Origin: Clostridia bacterium
Lineage (GTDB): Bacteria; Bacillota; Clostridia; UMGS1883
Reading direction: 5' to 3'
Length of the DNA stretch: 64,000 nt
Assembly (NCBI GenBank): GCA_017451505.1
Contig: JAFTOF010000005.1
Span: 31,432 to 95,431, forward strand
Shown here: in pieces, positions 58,550-64,000 of the stretch
Position numbering within the stretch: the first letter of the stretch is position 1
Layout: each line of letters begins with the position of its first letter
Program-made: the position numbers and the translations under genes
Notes under the pieces: generated by a model
Seen by the model: only the letters and a program-made list of their open reading frames with translations
Database searches by the model: none
Told to the model about the DNA's origin: nothing

Positions 58550-59736
58550 GTCTTAACACACAGACTTCCTCCGAGAGAGTTCATATAGGCTTTTTCGGCT
58601 GTACCAATGCAGGCAAATCAAGCCTTGTAAATGCCGTTACATCACAGGAAACGGCACTTGTATCGGAAATATCGGGAACAACAACCGATGTTGTAAGAAA
58701 GGCGATGGAGCTTCTTCCAATAGGACCGGTACTTATAATCGACACTCCCGGATTTGACGATGAAAGCATACTGGGGGAAAAAAGAATTGAAAATACAAAA
58801 AAAGCACTTCAAAGCACAGATGCCGCAGTGCTTGTGTGTGATGCCAATAAAGGTATGACAGATAAAGACAGGGAGATAGAGGAACTTCTCAAAGGAAAAA
58901 ATATCCCCTATATAACTGTGTATAACAAAGCTGACACGCTTTCTGAAAGAAAGAGCGATTTGTTTTATGTAAGTGCAATGACAGGGGAGGGAATAGCAGA
59001 GCTTAAAGAAAAGCTTGGCGAGCTTATTCCCGAAAAATCAAATAAAATGCAGATTGTCGATTCCTTTGTGAAAAAAGGTGACATGATAGTTTTGGTAACT
59101 CCCATTGATGAATCCGCACCAAAGGGCAGAATAATTCTACCTCAGCAAAATGTACTTCGGAATTTACTGGATATAGGTGCTGTAACTTTGGTGGTTCAGG
59201 TGGAAGAACTAAGCGGTGTGATTGAAACTCTCGGAAAGAAGATTTCGGCTATTATAACCGACAGTCAGGCATTTAGTGAGGTTTCAAAAATAGTCCCCGA
59301 ATGTATGCCCCTTACTTCGTTTTCCATACTTTTTGCAAAGTATAAAGGGATTCTGGACGAAGCGGTAAAGGCTGTAAGCGTAATAGAAAACCTTCAGGAC
59401 GGAGATAAAATATTAATTGCCGAGGGATGCACTCATCACAGGCAGTGTAACGACATAGGAACAGTAAAAATCCCCACATGGATTAAAAAACACACGGGGA
59501 AGGATATATCCTTTGAATTTACTTCGGGCAGAGATTTCCCCGAAAATGTTTCTGAGTATAAAATGGTCATTCACTGCGGCGGCTGCATGATAAACGAGCG
59601 TGAAGTAATAAGCCGTATGGAAAGAGCGAAAAAACAGAATATTCCCTTTACCAATTACGGAATTTTGATTGCATATATTAACGGAATCCTAAAAAGAAGT
59701 ATCGAGGTTTTCCCAAATCTTAATGAATTGATATAA
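58546..59736 (+). CDS. hydF: [FeFe]-hydrogenase H-cluster maturation GTPase HydF
   Basis: 396 aa. GTPase motifs GCTNAGKSSLVN (residues 18-29), DTPGFDD and NKAD (127-130) come first. The C-terminal Fe-S domain has Cys295-x-His297 (GCTHHRQC) and Cys344-x-x-Cys347 (HCGGCM), the CxHx46CxxC pattern of HydF. It is the scaffold on which HydE and HydG build the 2Fe subcluster before transfer to HydA. hydE, hydG and the hydrogenase genes are not in the window. It ends the rsmF run, with a terminator 60 nt on. Confidence 0.96.
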   Translation: MSLNTQTSSERVHIGFFGCTNAGKSSLVNAVTSQETALVSEISGTTTDVVRKAMELLPIGPVLIIDTPGFDDESILGEKRIENTKKALQSTDAAVLVCDANKGMTDKDREIEELLKGKNIPYITVYNKADTLSERKSDLFYVSAMTGEGIAELKEKLGELIPEKSNKMQIVDSFVKKGDMIVLVTPIDESAPKGRIILPQQNVLRNLLDIGAVTLVVQVEELSGVIETLGKKISAIITDSQAFSEVSKIVPECMPLTSFSILFAKYKGILDEAVKAVSVIENLQDGDKILIAEGCTHHRQCNDIGTVKIPTWIKKHTGKDISFEFTSGRDFPENVSEYKMVIHCGGCMINEREVISRMERAKKQNIPFTNYGILIAYINGILKRSIEVFPNLNELI

Positions 59737-59798
59737 AACAAAACATTATTTCCGTTTTGTGTTGCTAAATTATATATAGAAAAGACGTATTAATTATT

Positions 59799-59840
59799 GC
59801 AATAAATGGCTTTTACGAGCCATTTATTGCTTTTTCTTTT
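59799..59840 (+). terminator. Terminator of the hydF operon
   Basis: GCAATAAATGGCT (59799-59811) pairs perfectly with AGCCATTTATTGC (59818-59830), followed by a T-rich run TTTTTCTTTT. Confidence 0.9.
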
Positions 59841-59849
59841 GTATAACTC

Positions 59850-59878
59850 TTGTAAAAGGCAATAATATATGGTAAAAT
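59850..59878 (+). promoter_or_regulatory. Promoter of the mannoside utilisation genes
   Basis: TTGTAA (59850-59855), 17-bp spacer, TAAAAT (59873-59878), just after the hydF terminator. Confidence 0.72.
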
Positions 59879-59915
59879 AAAGAAAAACAGTATATGTTTG
59901 TGCAGAGGTGACGAC

Positions 59916-60980
59916 ATGGAAGTAATTAACAGACGCGGGGGTTTACCCCGATTTCGCAAGGCAATAGAAAACGGCAGGCTTCGTTTGGGCTTTATAGGAG
60001 GCTCAATTACGGAGTTTGCAGAATACCGAGGCTGGACGGAGTCCTTTGTAGGCGGACTTATGCAGCTTATTCCCGATGTGGCAATTTCCGTGAGGAATGC
60101 AGGCGTAGGGGGAACAGGCTCAAGCTATGGTGCTTTCAGAGTCCAGCGTGACATAATCAGTAAAAACTGTGACCTTGTTTTTGTTGAGTTTGCGGTGAAT
60201 GACCGCGGCATGGAAAAGGAATACCGCATGCGTTGCCGTGAAGGTCTCATTCGTAAGCTCATTAAAGCAGATTGCGATGTGGTTATCGTATATACATATT
60301 GCAAGGAAATGTACGAGCCGATGATGAAGGGAGAGGTTCCCGATACCATTGCCGAGTACGAGGAGCTTGCAAAGCATTACGGACTGAGCAGTGTATGGAT
60401 GGGAAAATACGCATTTGATGAGTACAGGGCAGGGCTTATGCGTTTTGAAGAATGGCTCCCTGACGGACTTCATCCGCAGGAACGTGGAAGCTATTCCTAC
60501 GGTCAGAGTGTGCTTAAATTTATAGAGCCTGAAATAAAATCAGATGCTCCGCGTGCACCCTTCTCTGGGCCTTTGAAAGAGGATAACTGGGAAAATTGCG
60601 AAATGATTCCCTTTGATTTGATTAAGTGGCAAAAACCGTGGAGGCTTCGTGATAACTCCCGTTTCCATATCAGAAACGAATATCTTGATACTTCTGCGGC
60701 AGGAGCAAGTCTTAAGTTTGACTTTGAGGGGACAGGAATTTCACTGGTGCTTATGAAAGGCGTTATGGCGGCGTGTTTCAAGTACCGCATTGACGGCGGT
60801 GAATGGATAGACGAGCCGGGAGGAAGTGCCGTGGAAATGTGGCAGGGAAATAATGACTGGTTCAAGTTTATGACACTTTGCGAAGGACTTGAAAACACAA
60901 AGCACACATTTGAGATTGAGGTAGGTGCCAATCCCAAGGGTAGCAGATGTTGTATTGAAATGATAGGAGTTTTAAAATAG
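59916..60980 (+). CDS. SGNH/GDSL-type hydrolase (possible carbohydrate esterase)
   Basis: 354 aa. The N-terminal SGNH domain has Ser30 in FIGGSITEF, Gly in [13 protein letters not shown], Asn in FAVNDRG and the Asp-His pair in [11 protein letters not shown]. The C-terminal part (about residues 215-354) is beta-rich, like a binding or accessory module. SGNH enzymes beside GH130 often remove acetyl groups from manno-oligosaccharides, the inferred role here. No signal peptide, so it is cytosolic. ATG 59916 follows AGAGGTGA. GH130 follows after 22 nt. Confidence 0.83.
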   Translation: MEVINRRGGLPRFRKAIENGRLRLGFIGGSITEFAEYRGWTESFVGGLMQLIPDVAISVRNAGVGGTGSSYGAFRVQRDIISKNCDLVFVEFAVNDRGMEKEYRMRCREGLIRKLIKADCDVVIVYTYCKEMYEPMMKGEVPDTIAEYEELAKHYGLSSVWMGKYAFDEYRAGLMRFEEWLPDGLHPQERGSYSYGQSVLKFIEPEIKSDAPRAPFSGPLKEDNWENCEMIPFDLIKWQKPWRLRDNSRFHIRNEYLDTSAAGASLKFDFEGTGISLVLMKGVMAACFKYRIDGGEWIDEPGGSAVEMWQGNNDWFKFMTLCEGLENTKHTFEIEVGANPKGSRCCIEMIGVLK

Positions 60981-61002
60981 ATTAGAAAGGAAGATTGACA
61001 AA

Positions 61003-62169
61003 ATGGACAAGACAATGTTTGATGCGGCTTTAAGTAAGCTCAAAGCAGATTACAAGGCCATTGCAGAAAGAAAGAACGAGGTGGATATCACATGGTACAA
61101 CGGTGTGTATGACAGATATAAGTACCCCGTACTTACAAATGCAAATATCCCTCTTACATGGCGTTATGATATGAATTACGAGCGTAACCCCTATCTTCTC
61201 GAAAGAATAGGTGCAAATGCGGCTTTTAATTCAGGGGCTATCTTCCACGATGGAAAGTATGTACTGGTTGTGCGTGTTGAGGGTAACGACCGTAAGAGTT
61301 ATTTTGCAGTTGCAAGAAGCGAAAATGGTATTGACAACTTCGTGTTTGATAAATACCCCGTAAGGCTTCCCCAAACTGATGAAATTGATACAAATGTTTA
61401 TGACATGCGTCTTACAAAGCATGAAGACGGATGGATTTACGGACTTTTCTGTAGCGAAAGAAAGGACAAAACAAATCCCGATACCTCTGCAGCAGTTGCA
61501 AAGTGCGGAATTGTACGCACAAAGGACCTTGTAAACTGGGAAAGACTTCCCGATTTGGATTCAAAGAATCAGCAGAGAAACGTTGTTCTTCATCCCGAAT
61601 TTGTGGATGGCAAGTATATGCTTTATACACGTCCCTCAGACGGATTTATCGATGTTGGTGGCGGCGGCGGTATCGGCTGTGCACTTATTGACGATATGAC
61701 GAAGGCAACTCTCGGCGAAGAGCTTATTATCGACAAAAAAGTCTATCATACAATTAAAGAGGTTAAGAATGGTGCAGGTGCTACGCCCATTAAAACAAAG
61801 TATGGTTGGCTTCACATCGTGCATGGTGTAAGAAACACAGCCGCAGGTCTCAGATATGTAATCTACTGCTTTATGACTTCGCTTGAAGACCCCAGAAAGG
61901 TTATTTATACTCCCGGTGGTCACCTTATTGCCCCTGTGGGTGAGGAAAGAATCGGCGACGTTTCCAATGTTGTTTTCACAAACGGTGCTATTGAGAAGGA
62001 CGGAAACATATATATTTATTATGCATCATCCGATACCAGACTTCACCTTGCAACCACAACTGTTGAAAAAATGGTTGACTACTGCAAAAATACTCCGCAG
62101 GACGGTTATACTACACATACAAGTGTTGACGCAATTTGCCGTCTGGTTGATATGAATGATAAAAATTAA
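61003..62169 (+). CDS. GH130 4-O-beta-D-mannosyl-D-glucose phosphorylase
   Basis: 388 aa. The sequence [27 protein letters not shown] is the characteristic start of GH130 subfamily 1, followed by [20 protein letters not shown], which holds the catalytic Asp, and phosphate-site residues near HGVRNTAAG. It splits mannosyl-glucose with phosphate into alpha-mannose-1-phosphate and glucose, thus saving ATP. The cytosolic enzyme needs imported disaccharide; no transporter is in this run. AAAGGAAG precedes the ATG. The hexomutase downstream can use its product. Confidence 0.92.
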   Translation: MDKTMFDAALSKLKADYKAIAERKNEVDITWYNGVYDRYKYPVLTNANIPLTWRYDMNYERNPYLLERIGANAAFNSGAIFHDGKYVLVVRVEGNDRKSYFAVARSENGIDNFVFDKYPVRLPQTDEIDTNVYDMRLTKHEDGWIYGLFCSERKDKTNPDTSAAVAKCGIVRTKDLVNWERLPDLDSKNQQRNVVLHPEFVDGKYMLYTRPSDGFIDVGGGGGIGCALIDDMTKATLGEELIIDKKVYHTIKEVKNGAGATPIKTKYGWLHIVHGVRNTAAGLRYVIYCFMTSLEDPRKVIYTPGGHLIAPVGEERIGDVSNVVFTNGAIEKDGNIYIYYASSDTRLHLATTTVEKMVDYCKNTPQDGYTTHTSVDAICRLVDMNDKN

Positions 62170-62187
62170 ATTTATAGAGGTGTATTT

Positions 62188-63834
62188 ATGAATTACAAAG
62201 AAGCATACGAAAAATGGCTTACATCGGACAAGGTTACTGAGGAAGTAAAGGCAGAACTTCGCTCTCTTTCAGAAAAGGAAATTGAGGACAGATTTTATAA
62301 AGAACTGGAATTCGGTACAGGCGGTCTTCGCGGAATTATGGGTGCAGGAACAAACAGAATGAATATCTACACCGTGAGAAAGGCAACACAGGGACTTGCA
62401 CTCGAAATTCTGGACAAGGGTGCGGCTCTCGCTGAGCAAGGCGTTGTCATTGCACACGATTCAAGAAACAACAGTGCTCTTTTTGCAAAGGAATGTGCAA
62501 AGGTGCTTTGTGCAAACGGAATCAAGACCTATCTTTTTGAATCACTTCGTCCTACTCCAGAGCTTTCCTTTGCAGTTCGCCATCTCGGATGTGCAAGAGG
62601 TATTGTTGTAACTGCAAGCCATAATCCCAAGGAGTATAACGGATATAAGGTTTACGGAGAAGACGGCGGACAGCTTCCTCCCGAAGTTGCTGATATCATT
62701 ATCGGATATATTAATAAGACAGATATTTTTGAAGACATAAAAATCAGCGATGCTCCCGACTATATTTCTATCGGAGAAGATGTTGACAAGGCATATATTG
62801 ATGCTGTTAAGGAGCAGTCACTGGGAATTAAAATCCCCGATGATTTCAAGGTTGTATACACTCCCATCCATGGTAGCGGAAATAAGCTTGTAAGACGTGT
62901 TCTGGATGAAATTGGAGTAAAAAATGTATTCGTAGTTCCCGAACAGGAACAGCCTAACGGTGATTTCCCCACTGTTAAAAGCCCTAATCCCGAAAACCCC
63001 GAAGCATTTACAATCGCTCTTGAATATGCGAAAGAGCAGAATGCAGATATCGTTTTCGGTACAGACCCCGACAGTGACAGAATCGGTGTTGTGGTAAGAA
63101 AGAATGACGGAAGCTTTGCAGTACTTAACGGTAATCAAACGGGTGCACTTCTTTGTGAGTTTATTCTCAGAACAAGAAAAAATGCAGGCACACTTCCTAA
63201 GGAAGGTGCGGTAATCAAAACTATCGTTACCACAGAAATGATTCGTGCTATTGCTGATAGCTTCGGCATGGAAACAATCGATGTTCTTACAGGATTTAAG
63301 TTCATTGGTGAAAAAATTAAGGAGTTTGAAGCTGAAGGTAAGTTCGATAAGTATATTTTCGGACTTGAAGAGAGCTATGGCTACCTTAAGGGAAGCTATG
63401 CTCGTGACAAGGATGCAGTTGTTGCTTCTATGCTTGTTACAGAGCTTGCGGCAGACCTTAAGTCGCAGGGTAAAACTCTTTACGACGGACTTGTGGAGCT
63501 TTACGAAAAATACGGCTATTTCCTTGAAACTCTTGAAACAAAAACCCTTACAGGTATTGAAGGTGTAGAAAAGATTAAGGCTATTATGAAGAAGTTCAGA
63601 GAAGAAGGCGTTCCCATGGAAACCGTTAAAACTCTTGACTATTCACAAGGTATAGATGGACTTCCCAAGAGTGATGTTCTTAAATACTTCCTCAGTGACG
63701 GAAGCTGGTTTGCAGTTCGTCCGTCCGGTACAGAGCCGAAAATCAAGTTCTATTTTGGTGTATGCGGAAAAACGCAGGAGGAAGCACAGGCAAAGTCAAA
63801 AGCACTTATGGATAGTGTAACTGCACTGCTGTGA
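62188..63834 (+). CDS. Phosphoglucomutase/phosphomannomutase
   Basis: 548 aa. The alpha-D-phosphohexomutase motifs are VTASHNPKEYNG with Ser144, the metal loop GTDPDSDRIG, the sugar-binding FGLEESYG and the phosphate-binding RPSGTEPKIKFYF at the end. It interconverts hexose-1- and hexose-6-phosphates. Next to GH130 it could turn mannose-1-phosphate into mannose-6-phosphate. AGAGGTG precedes the ATG, 18 nt after GH130. The name pgcA would suit the B. subtilis orthologue, but specificity is not certain. Confidence 0.93.
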   Translation: MNYKEAYEKWLTSDKVTEEVKAELRSLSEKEIEDRFYKELEFGTGGLRGIMGAGTNRMNIYTVRKATQGLALEILDKGAALAEQGVVIAHDSRNNSALFAKECAKVLCANGIKTYLFESLRPTPELSFAVRHLGCARGIVVTASHNPKEYNGYKVYGEDGGQLPPEVADIIIGYINKTDIFEDIKISDAPDYISIGEDVDKAYIDAVKEQSLGIKIPDDFKVVYTPIHGSGNKLVRRVLDEIGVKNVFVVPEQEQPNGDFPTVKSPNPENPEAFTIALEYAKEQNADIVFGTDPDSDRIGVVVRKNDGSFAVLNGNQTGALLCEFILRTRKNAGTLPKEGAVIKTIVTTEMIRAIADSFGMETIDVLTGFKFIGEKIKEFEAEGKFDKYIFGLEESYGYLKGSYARDKDAVVASMLVTELAADLKSQGKTLYDGLVELYEKYGYFLETLETKTLTGIEGVEKIKAIMKKFREEGVPMETVKTLDYSQGIDGLPKSDVLKYFLSDGSWFAVRPSGTEPKIKFYFGVCGKTQEEAQAKSKALMDSVTALL

Positions 63835-64000
63835 AACTGATTTAGAAGAAGGGGATGTAAAAAAAGTCCAGAACGCAAAAAGGCGACAATAATACGGAAT
63901 TAAGGCGGTTTATGATTTGTAAAATGTTTTAATTTGGTTGAAAAATCTCATTTTATTCGATTTTTCTATATTTTGTAAGCCTTTTTGCTACGAACAAACT
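63835..64000 (+). other. Non-coding right edge with nested inverted repeats
   Basis: No gene is seen in the last 166 nt. GCAAAAAGGC (63875-63884) and GCCTTTTTGC (63979-63988) are a perfect 10-bp inverted pair enclosing a second pair GAAAAATC/GATTTTTC (63940-63947, 63959-63966). The sequence could be a 3-prime UTR, a leader of the next gene or the end of a small mobile element. Confidence 0.4.

Noticed and set aside
1..64000. Insertion sequences, prophage, integrase or attachment sites
   Set aside because: No transposase, integrase or phage structural gene was found, and gene order is that of core chromosome. The 82-bp repeat has no coding capacity of its own.

Overview
This window looks like chromosome from an anaerobic, spore-lineage member of the Clostridia (Firmicutes), probably gut- or rumen-associated and close to the Oscillospirales/Ruminococcus type. 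The evidence is a PolC-type polymerase end, SpoIIID and SpoVG, a T-box upstream of pheST, a Gram-positive SOS box at lexA, MreCD with Min proteins, pyruvate:ferredoxin oxidoreductase, the [FeFe]-hydrogenase maturase HydF, and a mannosylglucose phosphorylase. The lineage is inferred from gene content only. No rRNA, tRNA, CRISPR array, transposase or prophage gene was seen. Coding density is high. Most promoters I could place are TTGACA-like/TATAAT-like boxes with exactly 17 bp spacing, and many genes end in perfect hairpin terminators.

Layout. 1-5.6 kb: the polC end, a PHP phosphoesterase, a DUF2264 (GH154-type) protein and two CUT1 sugar ABC permeases without a binding protein. 5.6-13.6 kb: T-box, pheS, pheT, a membrane nucleotide-sugar dehydratase, a secreted papain-fold-like protein, mltG and a DUF3006 protein. 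13.6-17.1 kb: an unusual leader (26-codon ORF plus alternative hairpins), mgtE, an 82-bp dispersed repeat and uvrC. 17.1-27.4 kb: murC (reverse), spoVG, then glmU-prs-pth-mfd, a PpiC lipoprotein, and FMN riboswitch-ribU. 27.4-30.6 kb (reverse): spoIIID, an HPr-like small protein, typA and an HD protein. 30.7-36.1 kb: a CocE-like hydrolase, histidinol-phosphatase-like PHP protein, PAP2 phosphatase, a 59-aa protein, lexA (reverse) and an unknown membrane protein. 36.1-42.9 kb: a radical SAM protein, a LysM-L,D-transpeptidase pair, two COG0523 GTPases and a Fur/Zur-boxed ZnuA, then a pseudouridine synthase and an unknown 114-aa protein. 43.1-49.9 kb: a Tet(M)-like GTPase fused to a NYN/Rae1-like nuclease domain, PFOR and a GNAT protein. 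49.9-59.7 kb: PspC, then an almost gapless run rsmF-ppa-maf-mreC-mreD-mrdA-minC-minD-minE-mgsA-TM1266-hydF. 59.9-63.8 kb: an SGNH hydrolase, GH130 mannosylglucose phosphorylase and phosphohexomutase.

How the genes fit together. Cell envelope and division (murC, glmU, mltG, mreCD, mrdA, minCDE, the Ldt pair), translation (pheST, pth, typA, rsmF, ppa, the Tet(M)-NYN fusion) and repair (uvrC, mfd, lexA) dominate. PFOR plus HydF point to pyruvate fermentation with hydrogen production. GH130 plus the phosphohexomutase form a short route from mannosyl-glucose to hexose phosphates. The COG0523 pair and ZnuA form a metal-handling locus, read here as zinc.

Most worth a second look: the GTPase-nuclease fusion (43089-45647), the mgtE leader (13580-13708), the active/degenerate L,D-transpeptidase pair (37095-38590), the 82-bp repeat found twice just after stop codons (15067-15148 and 38642-38723), and three genes whose Shine-Dalgarno sequence lies inside a hairpin abutting the start codon.
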